A stretch of 64,000 nt of DNA from Clostridia bacterium. Lineage in GTDB: Bacteria; Bacillota; Clostridia; Oscillospirales; Acutalibacteraceae. Location: contig JAFQRA010000031.1 of the NCBI GenBank assembly GCA_017410325.1, positions 50,544-114,543 on the forward strand, read 5' to 3'. This document shows, in pieces, positions 50,863-59,520 of the stretch. The position numbers and the translations under genes were made by a program. The first letter of the stretch is position 1, and each line of letters begins with the position of its first letter. Under the pieces are notes generated by a model. It saw only the letters and a list, made by a program, of their open reading frames with translations, made no database searches and was not told the origin of the DNA.

Positions 50863-51396
50863 ATGAAGCAATCCTCTAAAACCGCTCTGGGCGGTATAGT
50901 AAGTGCGCTGAGCATTGTGCTTATGCTTATGACAGCGGTTATTCCGTTTATGTCCTATGCTCTGCCGCTTATTGCAGGTGCTATGCTGATACTTATGGTA
51001 ATAGAAATCAGCAAAAGCTGGGCGTGGATAGTATATGCTGCTGTCAGCCTGCTTGCAATTTTCGTTGTGCCCGACAAGGAGGCAGCTACCTTTTACGTTG
51101 CCTTTTTCGGCTATTATCCCATTATCAAATCAACGCTTGAAAAACATCTGCCGAATGTGGCGGAGTGGCTGGTAAAGCTCGTTATTTTCAACGCATCCGC
51201 CGTGGCGGGCTATCTTTTCACAGTGTACGTGCTGGGCATACCGTTTGACGATATGGGTGAATGGGGTAAATACGGCGTAATTTTACTTTTGGTACTTGCA
51301 AACGTTGTGTTTATAATGTATGATATTTTACTCACGAAGTTAATTACACTTTATATGAGTAAGTTCAGAAAAAAATTCCGGAAAATATTCAAGTAA
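50863..51396 (+). CDS. Integral membrane protein of unknown function (177 aa)
   Basis: Five or so hydrophobic helices over 177 residues with a basic C-terminal tail (SKFRKKFRKIFK) that should be cytoplasmic. The pattern TALGGIVSALSIVLMLMTAV and FFGYYPIIKSTLEKHLP recurs in uncharacterised Clostridia membrane proteins. GAGGTAG lies before the ATG. It ends the housekeeping operon that begins at alaS or earlier. Confidence 0.65.
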   Translation: MKQSSKTALGGIVSALSIVLMLMTAVIPFMSYALPLIAGAMLILMVIEISKSWAWIVYAAVSLLAIFVVPDKEAATFYVAFFGYYPIIKSTLEKHLPNVAEWLVKLVIFNASAVAGYLFTVYVLGIPFDDMGEWGKYGVILLLVLANVVFIMYDILLTKLITLYMSKFRKKFRKIFK

Positions 51397-51428
51397 CAAT
51401 TTATTAAATGAAACGAGAGGATAGAAAA

Positions 51429-52667
51429 ATGAACAACAAAAAATTTGCTGTTATCGGTGTCAGCGGACGTGGCTCAGGTATGGCTCTTGAGCTTCAGAAC
51501 GTTGAAGGCGTAGAGGTTGCCGCAATCTGCGACCTGTATGCCGACAGAGTTGAAAGCACGCAGAAGAGGTTTCAGGAGGAGCACGGCTTTACTCCCGACG
51601 GCTACACGGATTATAAAGAGCTGTTAAAGCGTGACGATATCTGTGCCGTTATGGTTGCCACAACGTGGATTACCCACTCCAGAATAGCTGTTGACTGTAT
51701 GGAGGCAGGCAAGCACGTTGCTATGGAGGTAGGCGGTGCCGCAAGCGCAGAGGAGTGCTGGCAGCTTGTACGCACGAGCGAAAAAACCGGCAAGTTCTGT
51801 ATGCTTCTTGAAAACTGCTGTTATGACCGCTTTGAAATGGCTCTTTACAATATGTCCCGTCAGGGCCTTTTCGGCGAAATCGTACATACACAGGGTGCGT
51901 ATCAGCACGACCTTCGTGACGAAATTGCTCTCGGCAGAGAAAACCGCCACGGCAGACTTTTCAACTTTATGAACCGTGACGGTGAGGTTTACCCCACCCA
52001 TCAGTTAGGCCCGATTTGCAAGCTTCTCAACGTCAACAGAGGCAACAGAATAGTTTCCCTCGTTTCAATGTCTTCAAAGGCAAGAGGCCTCAATCAGTGG
52101 ATTAAGGACAACAAGGGTGAGGATTATGACCTTGCCGATTACCCCTTCACACAGGGCGACGTTGTAACCACTATGATGAAGTGTGCTCACGGCGAAACGA
52201 TACTTCTCACACACGAGTGTACCTTACCCAGACCCTATTCAAGAGGCTACCGTATCGACGGCACGAAGGGTATGTACACGGAGGACGACAACCAGATTTA
52301 TATCGAGGGACGTTCACCTCAGCACGAATTTGAAAAGGTTGAGCCGTATATCGAAGAATACGAGCATCCCCTGTGGAAGGAATACTACCAGAAGGGTGTT
52401 CACGAGGGCGGCCACGGCGGTATGGATTTCCTTGTTCTTTCCGCCTTCGGTGAGGCTGCACTCAACGACAAAAAGCCCCCGATTGATGTTTACGATGCCG
52501 CTACGTGGATGGCTGTTACATATCTTTCTGAGCAGTCAATCGCAACGGGCAGCACGAGCATTCCCTTCCCCGATTTCACGGACGGTCTTTGGATTGACCG
52601 CGAGCCCTACGAGCGCGGCAGATACTGCCTTGACGAGGTTTGCCCCGAGTTTTATGATATAAAATAA
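51429..52667 (+). CDS. Gfo/Idh/MocA-family oxidoreductase (GH109-like)
   Basis: NAD(P)-dependent sugar oxidoreductase family protein of 412 residues. The start at 51429 follows GAGAGGAT. A Rossmann fold opens FAVIGVSGRGSGMALEL and continues VAAICDLYADR. The conserved EVGGAASAEECWQL replaces the usual EKP motif. The second half has YPTHQLGPICKLL and HEGGHGGMDFL, features shared with GH109 alpha-N-acetylgalactosaminidases that use NAD as cofactor. It heads an operon with a sugar kinase and a GH4 enzyme, so a role in amino-sugar or glycoside breakdown is likely; the exact reaction is open. Confidence 0.82.
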   Translation: MNNKKFAVIGVSGRGSGMALELQNVEGVEVAAICDLYADRVESTQKRFQEEHGFTPDGYTDYKELLKRDDICAVMVATTWITHSRIAVDCMEAGKHVAMEVGGAASAEECWQLVRTSEKTGKFCMLLENCCYDRFEMALYNMSRQGLFGEIVHTQGAYQHDLRDEIALGRENRHGRLFNFMNRDGEVYPTHQLGPICKLLNVNRGNRIVSLVSMSSKARGLNQWIKDNKGEDYDLADYPFTQGDVVTTMMKCAHGETILLTHECTLPRPYSRGYRIDGTKGMYTEDDNQIYIEGRSPQHEFEKVEPYIEEYEHPLWKEYYQKGVHEGGHGGMDFLVLSAFGEAALNDKKPPIDVYDAATWMAVTYLSEQSIATGSTSIPFPDFTDGLWIDREPYERGRYCLDEVCPEFYDIK

Positions 52668-52685
52668 TGAAAGGAAAGATAGATT

Positions 52686-53621
52686 ATGTATTACATCGGC
52701 GTTGACGGCGGCGGAACAAAAACCGTCTATACTCTTTTTGACGAAAACAAGAATATTCTCGATGAGGTTAAGACCCCCGGCAGTAACCACGAGAATATGG
52801 AGGGCTCTTTTGATGAGGCTTCCGAAATAATCTGGGGCGGTCTTACAGCCCTTGCCGAAAAGCACGGCATCAGCCTTGACGAGGTCAGCTTCACACTTAT
52901 GGGTCTGGCAGGCATCGACCATCCCTACCAGCACGACATTATGTGCGAAAAGCTCAACGCAAAGGGCTTTAAAAACTACGCAATTTATAACGACGGCTTC
53001 CTCGGCGTAAAGGCAGGTAGCGAAACGGGTGCCGCCATCGGCTACAATATGGGCACGGGTATGTGCTGTAACGCTATCGACCGCAAGGGCGAAATGCGCC
53101 AGCTTGCAGGCCTCGGCGAATTCTCGGGCGATATCGGCGGCGGCCATCAGATTGCAATTACCGCTTACAGAATTATTTACGATGACGTAATGCTCAATAT
53201 TGCAAAGACCGCAATGACGGATATGTTCTTTGAGGAATTTGAAATCAAGACCAAGGAGGAGTTCCTTGGCACGGTTGCAATGTATGAGGACGAGACACAG
53301 TTTGACCGCTTTGTAATGCGTCTTATCGACTTCTTCTTTGCCGCCGCAAATATGGGTGACGAGCCCGTTATGAAGGCTGTTGAAGCTCTTGCAGACAGAG
53401 GCGCTTACCTCATTGCCGCCCACGCAAATCAGCTTGATTTTGACGATGAGGTTGAGGTTGTCCTCGCAGGCTCAATTCACACAAAGCTCCCCAGCGAAAA
53501 GTACGTTGACCTTATGATTGAAAAGGCAGGCAAGCTCACCGCAAAGAAGCTCAACTTCAAAAAGCTCACAGCCGCACCCGTATTCGGCTGTATCAACTGG
53601 ATTTTACAGCAGTATGCTTAA
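52686..53621 (+). CDS. BadF/BadG-type sugar kinase (N-acetylglucosamine kinase-like)
   Basis: ASKHA-fold kinase of 311 residues. The phosphate-1 motif is YIGVDGGGTKTVYTLF. Then come GLAGIDHPYQ, the phosphate-2 region GYNMGTGMCCNAID and FSGDIGGG, and the adenosine motif VEVVLAGSIHTK. This is the BadF/BadG/BcrA/BcrD family to which N-acetylglucosamine kinases belong. It lies between the oxidoreductase and the GH4 gene and would phosphorylate the released amino sugar (inference). RBS: GAAAGGAAAG. Confidence 0.85.
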   Translation: MYYIGVDGGGTKTVYTLFDENKNILDEVKTPGSNHENMEGSFDEASEIIWGGLTALAEKHGISLDEVSFTLMGLAGIDHPYQHDIMCEKLNAKGFKNYAIYNDGFLGVKAGSETGAAIGYNMGTGMCCNAIDRKGEMRQLAGLGEFSGDIGGGHQIAITAYRIIYDDVMLNIAKTAMTDMFFEEFEIKTKEEFLGTVAMYEDETQFDRFVMRLIDFFFAAANMGDEPVMKAVEALADRGAYLIAAHANQLDFDDEVEVVLAGSIHTKLPSEKYVDLMIEKAGKLTAKKLNFKKLTAAPVFGCINWILQQYA

Positions 53622-53639
53622 TTTAGGAGGTAAATAAAT

Positions 53640-54923
53640 ATGAAAGAGATTAATGTTTGCGTTATCGGCTCAGGCAGTACATATTGCCCCGAGCTTGTAG
53701 ACGGCTTCCTTCAGGCAAGAGATACTCTAAAGCTCAAGAAAATTTCCTTTATGGATATTGATGACCGCAAGAGGAATATCGTCGGCAACCTTTGTGTCCG
53801 TATGCTCAAGGCTGCCGGTCTTGACTGCGAAACAGTCCTCACGGACGACCTTGACGTTGCCCTTCAGGGTGCAGACTTCGTTGTCACACAGATTCGTGTC
53901 GGTAAGCTCCCCTGCAGACACTTGGACGAAACAATTCCGCTCAAGTACGGCCTTATCGGCCAGGAAACAACGGGTATCGGCGGCTTCTTCAAGGCTCTTC
54001 GCACAATTCCCGTTATGAAGAACATCTGTAACAAGATTGAAGAAATCTGCCCCGATGCATGGCTTATCAACTTCACAAATCCCTCGGGTATCGTTACGGA
54101 GTTCGTGCTCAATAACACAAACGTCAAGTGTATCGGCCTTTGCAACGTGCCGATTGACATGCTCGACGATACAAAGGAAATCGTCGGCGAGGACGCTGAA
54201 ATCAAGTACGTCGGCCTCAATCACCTGAGCTGGATGACCTCCGTTAAGGTTGACGGCAAGGAAATGATTGACGAGCTTATCGAAAAGGGCTTCTCCCCCA
54301 AGGTTATGGCAAACATCAAGGATGACGGCTTCTCACTTGAAACACTTGCCGCTATCCACGCTCTGCCCTCCTCTTACCTCCAGTACTATTACTGCCGCAA
54401 CGCAAAGCTTGAATACCTTATGAAGGGCGAAAAGAGCCGTGCACAGAAGTGTATGGAGATTGAAGAAGAGCTTCTTGAAATGTACTCCGATGAGGGCCTT
54501 TACGTAAAGCCTGCCCTGCTCGACCAGCGCGGCGGCCACAAGTATTCCCTCGTTGCAGTTTCCCTTATCAACTCAATTGCAAACGATGTCGGCGACGTTC
54601 AGGTCGTCAACATCAAGAACGGCAATACTCTTCCCTTCCTCAAGCCCGACGATGTTATCGAGGTGCCTGCAAGAATCGGCAAGAACGGCGCAGAGCCTGT
54701 TGACCTGGGCGAAATCAACAACCGCCATATTATCGGCCTTATGAGCGTTGTCAAGGAGTACGAGCGCTACACCGTTGAAGCCGCAAAGACAGGCTCCAAC
54801 GAAGCAGCACTCAACGCCCTGCTTATTCATCCGCTCGTAGGCGACTGGGAAAAGGCACTCAACTGCTTCAACGAAATGAAGGAAGCACATAAGGACTATC
54901 TTCCCCAGTTCTTTAATAACTAA
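53640..54923 (+). CDS. GH4-family NAD-dependent 6-phospho-glycosidase
   Basis: Cytoplasmic glycosidase of 427 residues that cleaves phosphorylated glycosides by an NAD+ and Mn2+-dependent redox mechanism. The Rossmann motif is VCVIGSGSTYCPELVDG. INFTNPSGIVTE, the metal-binding CNVP (about residue 171) and GLNHLSWM (about 199) are GH4 hallmarks; CNVP with NHLSW points to the 6-phospho-beta-glucosidase branch. An AGGAGG site precedes the ATG. As the last gene of the operon it would act on 6-phospho-glycosides, yet no PTS is nearby, so the upstream kinase may supply the phosphate. Confidence 0.88.
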   Translation: MKEINVCVIGSGSTYCPELVDGFLQARDTLKLKKISFMDIDDRKRNIVGNLCVRMLKAAGLDCETVLTDDLDVALQGADFVVTQIRVGKLPCRHLDETIPLKYGLIGQETTGIGGFFKALRTIPVMKNICNKIEEICPDAWLINFTNPSGIVTEFVLNNTNVKCIGLCNVPIDMLDDTKEIVGEDAEIKYVGLNHLSWMTSVKVDGKEMIDELIEKGFSPKVMANIKDDGFSLETLAAIHALPSSYLQYYYCRNAKLEYLMKGEKSRAQKCMEIEEELLEMYSDEGLYVKPALLDQRGGHKYSLVAVSLINSIANDVGDVQVVNIKNGNTLPFLKPDDVIEVPARIGKNGAEPVDLGEINNRHIIGLMSVVKEYERYTVEAAKTGSNEAALNALLIHPLVGDWEKALNCFNEMKEAHKDYLPQFFNN

Positions 54924-54965
54924 ATTAAACGGACGACCAAAGGTCGCCCCTACAGAATAAAACAT

Positions 54966-55006
54966 AAAAAACGCATCGCAGACCAAAAATCTGCGGTGCG
55001 TTTTTT
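54966..55006. terminator. Intrinsic terminator between GH4 and the convergent ATPase gene
   Basis: Stem AAAAAACGCATCGCAGA / TCTGCGGTGCGTTTTTT with one wobble and a 7-base loop. A- and T-runs on both sides make it usable in both directions. Just before it (54932-54953) is a small CGACC-N3-GGTCG dyad followed by CCCCTAC, similar in style to the repeats at the window's right end. Confidence 0.9.
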
Positions 55007-55034
55007 GTTTGTCTTTACTGTAATCGTTAATGCT

Positions 55035-56216
55035 TTACAAGCTTTCCATCATCAAAAAATCTTTCAGTTTAATATGCTTTATAACACTTGTTGAATAGTC
55101 GATATCATCGTTTGTGATAATGATTTTTTGAGAAAGATTGTCTATATTTCTAAATGCACCAAACTCTCTTTGGTATGCCTTATCTTCTGCTACACTATAG
55201 GCTACTTGCACATAGTATTGCTTTGTACCTTTTGTCGCCAAAAAGTCTATTTCTTTGCCGCCGTTATTATACACATATACCTCGTACCCCATATAAATCA
55301 ACTCGTTATACACGATGTTTTCAAGGTTGTGTGTAAGGTCGAAACGGTTGTTCATACAGCGGATAGAATTGAAGCAAACATCGGCGTTGTAGATTTTGGA
55401 ATAATATGAAAGCTCTTTTTTTGTTTTAGGTGAATATTGCTTGACGGATTCTATAATATAGGCTTCCTCCAGATAGCCAAGATATTTCATTATCGTGTTT
55501 ACCGAACAAGCGGTGTGCTCCTGCTTAATGTAATCCCGAATGGAATTTGCAGAGAAAATACGGCTGTTACTGCGCAAGACAAAATTCACCAAGCTCTTAA
55601 ACAAATTGTCTTTGCGTATCTTGTATCTTCGTATCAGGTCATTTATAACGATTGTGTCGTCTAAATCGTTCAGGTATCTGCTTTGGGCTTCGGGTGAATC
55701 AAACTCAAAGCGTTTAGGAAAGCCTCCCCAAACAAGGTAATCTGTAACCGAGGTTTCTTTTCCAAGCTCTTTGCAGTATTCTGCTATCTCCTTATAAATG
55801 AACGGTCTGATACGAAAGGCTACGTATCTGCCAGACAGTTCTTTTGTAAACTCACCCGACAGAAGCTTTGAATTTGAGCCGGTAATAAACAAAGAATAAT
55901 TATATAATCGTAACGTTTTACAAGCATCCTGCCAGCCGTCAAGCGTTTGAATTTCGTCAAAGAAAAGATAGCATTTTCCGTCTTTCTTGTTTTCTTCTAC
56001 ATAGGAAATCAGCTTGTCGGAACTGTTTATATTGGCGGATACTTTTTTATCCTCAAAATTAAGATAAATAATGTTATCCGTGTTTTCTGCTATTTCTTTA
56101 ATGATTTGCTCCATAATGACCGATTTGCCGCACCTGCGGATTCCTGTGATGATTTTTATTAAATCGGACTCATAAAAGGGGCGCACTTGCTCAATATAGT
56201 GTTCTCTTTGGATCAT
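55035..56216 (-). CDS. AAA_14/DUF4143 ATPase
   Basis: ATP-binding protein of 393 residues. The start at 56216 (MIQREHYIEQV) follows GAGGTG. Walker A is GIRRCGKSV, Walker B YLFFDEIQ, and sensor 1 FITGSNSKLL. The C-terminal DUF4143 part includes NLENIVYNELIYMGYEV and the nuclease-like KEIDFLATK. This family is very widespread in Bacteroidota and Clostridia, and its function is unclear. A single leftward gene with slightly lower GC than its neighbours, possibly acquired. Confidence 0.85.
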   Translation of the reverse strand: MIQREHYIEQVRPFYESDLIKIITGIRRCGKSVIMEQIIKEIAENTDNIIYLNFEDKKVSANINSSDKLISYVEENKKDGKCYLFFDEIQTLDGWQDACKTLRLYNYSLFITGSNSKLLSGEFTKELSGRYVAFRIRPFIYKEIAEYCKELGKETSVTDYLVWGGFPKRFEFDSPEAQSRYLNDLDDTIVINDLIRRYKIRKDNLFKSLVNFVLRSNSRIFSANSIRDYIKQEHTACSVNTIMKYLGYLEEAYIIESVKQYSPKTKKELSYYSKIYNADVCFNSIRCMNNRFDLTHNLENIVYNELIYMGYEVYVYNNGGKEIDFLATKGTKQYYVQVAYSVAEDKAYQREFGAFRNIDNLSQKIIITNDDIDYSTSVIKHIKLKDFLMMESL

Positions 56217-56426
56217 TTCAATCACCTCGACTATATTATACTGCAAAATTTTGCGATTATCAACATTTTTATTCAGTACTACTGAAAGATTTTTCGGATT
56301 TTTAAAAATTGTTCAGTAGGAATGGCTTTTAAATCGGCAAAATAATTGAAAAGAGGTATGAGCGTGCACACGTCATACCTCTCAGCTTTTATAAAGGTTC
56401 AATTGTAATTAATTGCGCATTACGAA

Positions 56427-58613
56427 TTACGAATTGATAATTTTTCCGTTTCTCACTTTAATTTCAAACGTTTTATGTATATCCGTGCAGGATGTACCGA
56501 CAAGCACCGAGTAATCGCCGTCGTGCATACCGAGCACCATTCTGCGGTCGTAGTAGAGGAAGGCTTCGTTGGGCACGGCAATATTAAGCTCTGCCTTTTC
56601 TTGCTTTTTCAGTTCAACACGCTTATAAGCCTTGAGCTCCTTTACGGGCATTACAACGTCGCAAAACTTACCGGAAAGATAAATCTGCACAACCTCTGCG
56701 CCGTCAAAGCCGCCCGTGTTTTCGGCGGTGAGTGTGATATTCAGGCTGTCACCGTTGTTTATGCACTCAAAATTATCAAGCGCAAAGCTCGTGTAGGAAA
56801 GACCGTAGCCGAAGGGATAACGGGGTGAGCCGTCGTTTTCAACGTAGCCGTAGCCTCTGCCCGAGGGCTTGTAGGAATAGAAAAGCGGCACCTGACCGAC
56901 GGTTTTCGGGAAGGTTATGGGCAGCTTTCCGCTGGGGCTGATTTTGCCGAAAAGTATTTCACAGATTGCCTGTGCGCCCTGCTCACCGGGGTACCACGCT
57001 TCAAGTATTGCTCCGCAGCCGTCAACCCAACTGCACATATCAACGGGCGAGCCGTTGAGCAGAATTACGGCGGATTTCGGATTTGCGGCACACATTCTGC
57101 GTATGCTGTCCTCCTGGTCGGTCTTTACAACCATTTCAATTTTGCCGACTATGGTTGCGCCTTCGTCCTTCTGTGCCTTGCGTGTGACACCGGGCAGACG
57201 GATGTCGGAGCGGTCAAGCCCCTCGCCCTCAACGAGCGCCGTCATATAAACCGCGGCATCGCACTCGGCGGCAACCTTTTCAATGTCTTCATCCTCTGCA
57301 AAAATAACCTCGGCACAGCCGTCAAGGTATTCGCGCAGATATTGGAGCGGCGTTTTTGCGTCCTCTGCCGTCCAGTCAACCTCAAACGGGCCGGAGTAGT
57401 TTTTGCCTACGGGGAAAACGTCGGCGCCCATACCGAATACGGCGAGCTTCTTTATTTTGTTTTTGTCAAGCGGAAGTACACCCTCATTTTTAAGCAGTAC
57501 CATAGCCCTGCGTGCGGTTTCGAGCGCAAGGCGTTTGTGCTCCTCACAGCGCACGAGTGCCTTTGCCTCGTCTCTGTCGGCAAAGGGCTTGTCCATAAGT
57601 CCGACGGCGTATTTTGCCGTAAGCACACGCAAAAGCGCACGGTCAATATCACTTTCGGTTATCCAGCCCTCGTTATACGCCTTCATAAGGTCGTCGTAGG
57701 AATTCTGCGGAAGGTCAACGTCAAGCCCTGCCTTGAGACTGTCGGCCTGTGCCTTCCATTCCGCGTCGAAAAGCTGATGCGCTTCCCACACACCCTCAAC
57801 GGAGTTGTAGTCCGAAACAACGAAGCCCTCAAAGCCCCACTCACCACGCAGAATGTCGGTGAGCAGCCTTTCGTTACAGGTGCAGGGCACACCGTCCCAG
57901 CTGTTGTAGGCGGACATAATCGACATTGCGCCGCCTTCTTTGATGCACTTTTCAAAGGGCTTTAAATAAACCTCACGCATTGTGCGTTCGCAGGTGTCTG
58001 AAACGTTGGAGTCTCTGCCGCCGTAGGAATAGTTGTCCGCATAGTGCTTCGGGGTGGCGATAACGCCGTTTTTCTGTAGGCCGCGGCAGATTGCGGCACC
58101 GAGGTCGCAGTTAATCAGCACGTCCTCGCCGAAGGACTCAATTGTTCTGCCCCAGCGGCAGTCACGCACAACGTTTACAACGGGGGTGAGTGCCTGCCTT
58201 ACGCCTACAACGGCACACTCCTTGCCGATAACGTCTGCAATCTGTTCAACAAGGTCAACGTCAAACATCGAAGCCATACCGATAGGCTGGGGAAAGCAGG
58301 TTGCCATACCCCATTGCGCACCGTGAAGTGCTTCGGCGTGCTCAATGGGTGGAATGGACTGGGAGTTTTGAGCCATACTCTTGCGGATATCCTCGTTTAT
58401 AGCGTCGACAACCTCTTCGGTCGGGACTGCACAGCCTCTCTGCTCGTGCAGAAAGTGACCGGGGTTGCGGAAATTACCGAATTTGTAAAGCCGCCTTTCC
58501 TCGTAATCCTCACGGATGGGATAAAGCATCTGACAGGAAAGCTGGCATATTTTTTCTTCAAGTGAGAGCTTTTCCATAAGCTCCTTTGCACGCTTTGCAG
58601 GAGTATCGGACAT
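56427..58613 (-). CDS. GH3-family beta-glycosidase
   Basis: Cytoplasmic 728-residue enzyme without a signal peptide. The N-terminal TIM barrel has LTPVVNVVRDCRWGRTIESF, then GVIATPKHYADN and the nucleophile Asp in VVSDYNS (about residue 267). The alpha/beta sandwich domain has KNEGVLPLDK and ILLNGSPVDMCSW. The C-terminal Fn3-like domain (about 600-728) begins YPFGYGLSYTSF. The layout is that of beta-glucosidases and xylosidases. An AAGGAGG site precedes the ATG. It is the last gene of a leftward cluster with two other proteins. Confidence 0.92.
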   Translation of the reverse strand: MSDTPAKRAKELMEKLSLEEKICQLSCQMLYPIREDYEERRLYKFGNFRNPGHFLHEQRGCAVPTEEVVDAINEDIRKSMAQNSQSIPPIEHAEALHGAQWGMATCFPQPIGMASMFDVDLVEQIADVIGKECAVVGVRQALTPVVNVVRDCRWGRTIESFGEDVLINCDLGAAICRGLQKNGVIATPKHYADNYSYGGRDSNVSDTCERTMREVYLKPFEKCIKEGGAMSIMSAYNSWDGVPCTCNERLLTDILRGEWGFEGFVVSDYNSVEGVWEAHQLFDAEWKAQADSLKAGLDVDLPQNSYDDLMKAYNEGWITESDIDRALLRVLTAKYAVGLMDKPFADRDEAKALVRCEEHKRLALETARRAMVLLKNEGVLPLDKNKIKKLAVFGMGADVFPVGKNYSGPFEVDWTAEDAKTPLQYLREYLDGCAEVIFAEDEDIEKVAAECDAAVYMTALVEGEGLDRSDIRLPGVTRKAQKDEGATIVGKIEMVVKTDQEDSIRRMCAANPKSAVILLNGSPVDMCSWVDGCGAILEAWYPGEQGAQAICEILFGKISPSGKLPITFPKTVGQVPLFYSYKPSGRGYGYVENDGSPRYPFGYGLSYTSFALDNFECINNGDSLNITLTAENTGGFDGAEVVQIYLSGKFCDVVMPVKELKAYKRVELKKQEKAELNIAVPNEAFLYYDRRMVLGMHDGDYSVLVGTSCTDIHKTFEIKVRNGKIINS

Positions 58614-58681
58614 AGGTTTTTTCCTCCTTGTAAGGTTTTAAAATATATTAACACAACTTTTAAAAAATCGCAATTATTATC

Positions 58682-59509
58682 TTATTGCTTTGCAAACCGA
58701 GTAAACTCCTTATTCAGCTTCCGATACGGCAGGTTTGCAATTTCTTTGAGCGTATATGTTTTCATAAGGTACTCAACGAATTTACAGCCGAGGTAATAGC
58801 CTGCGTCGGAATGCCCGTTATACGAGCACCAGTCGCCGAAAAAGTCCTGTACGCTTTGCCTTTTGTCAAGTCTGCGCAGATATTCTTTTTTGATTTCGCT
58901 TTCGTTTTCGCGGCACCAGTCAAGCCAGCCGCCGCTGTTCTGGTGATAAAAATTATCATCGCCGCAAAGGATATGCTCGCAGACCATCGCAACGCCCTCG
59001 CAGTAAAGCTGCTGTATGCCCTTTCTGCGCTTTGTAAAGTCGGGCAGGTATAATCTTCCGTTGAGCTCGTGCCACAGGTGTCCGACTTCGTGCAGCATGA
59101 GAGCACGCATATTCGTTTCGTTGCCCCAGTCAAGCTCAATTATTTTCTCAATTCCGAGAAGAACGGTGTTTTTGCCGTCAAGCGTTGTTGCCCAGCCTGC
59201 ACCGTTGCAAAGCCCGAGGTACAGAATGATGTTAATATCGGGCTCGGTGTCAAAAAGCTTTTTGAGGTTTGCATTAAGAGTGTTAACCACAATCTCAAAA
59301 TTTTGGCTCACAAAATCAATTTTTTCTGCGTTAAGTGCAGCTTCAAGCACGGGCAGAACCTGTTTTTCAAAGTCATATTCCTTTGCATCGTTTTCGCATT
59401 TACGGGGTAATTCTTCCGATATTTCTCCTGCATATTTTTTCCATACGGCAACATCAAAGCCGCCCCGAAAAAGCGTTTTGATTTTTTCACAGGTGTTTAT
59501 TATTTTCAT
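58682..59509 (-). CDS. Putative zinc metallopeptidase (HExxH protein)
   Basis: A 275-residue cytoplasmic protein. Residues about 138-147 read LHEVGHLWHE, a clear HExxH zinc motif. About 35 residues later CEGVAMVCEH could supply the third ligand (Glu), as in gluzincins. YYLGCKFVEYLM near the end is typical of DUF2268-like putative Zn proteases. It lies 12 bp upstream of the GH42-like gene's stop, in the same leftward operon. Substrate unknown. Confidence 0.72.
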   Translation of the reverse strand: MKIINTCEKIKTLFRGGFDVAVWKKYAGEISEELPRKCENDAKEYDFEKQVLPVLEAALNAEKIDFVSQNFEIVVNTLNANLKKLFDTEPDINIILYLGLCNGAGWATTLDGKNTVLLGIEKIIELDWGNETNMRALMLHEVGHLWHELNGRLYLPDFTKRRKGIQQLYCEGVAMVCEHILCGDDNFYHQNSGGWLDWCRENESEIKKEYLRRLDKRQSVQDFFGDWCSYNGHSDAGYYLGCKFVEYLMKTYTLKEIANLPYRKLNKEFTRFAKQ

Positions 59510-59520
59510 AAAAGTTATCC

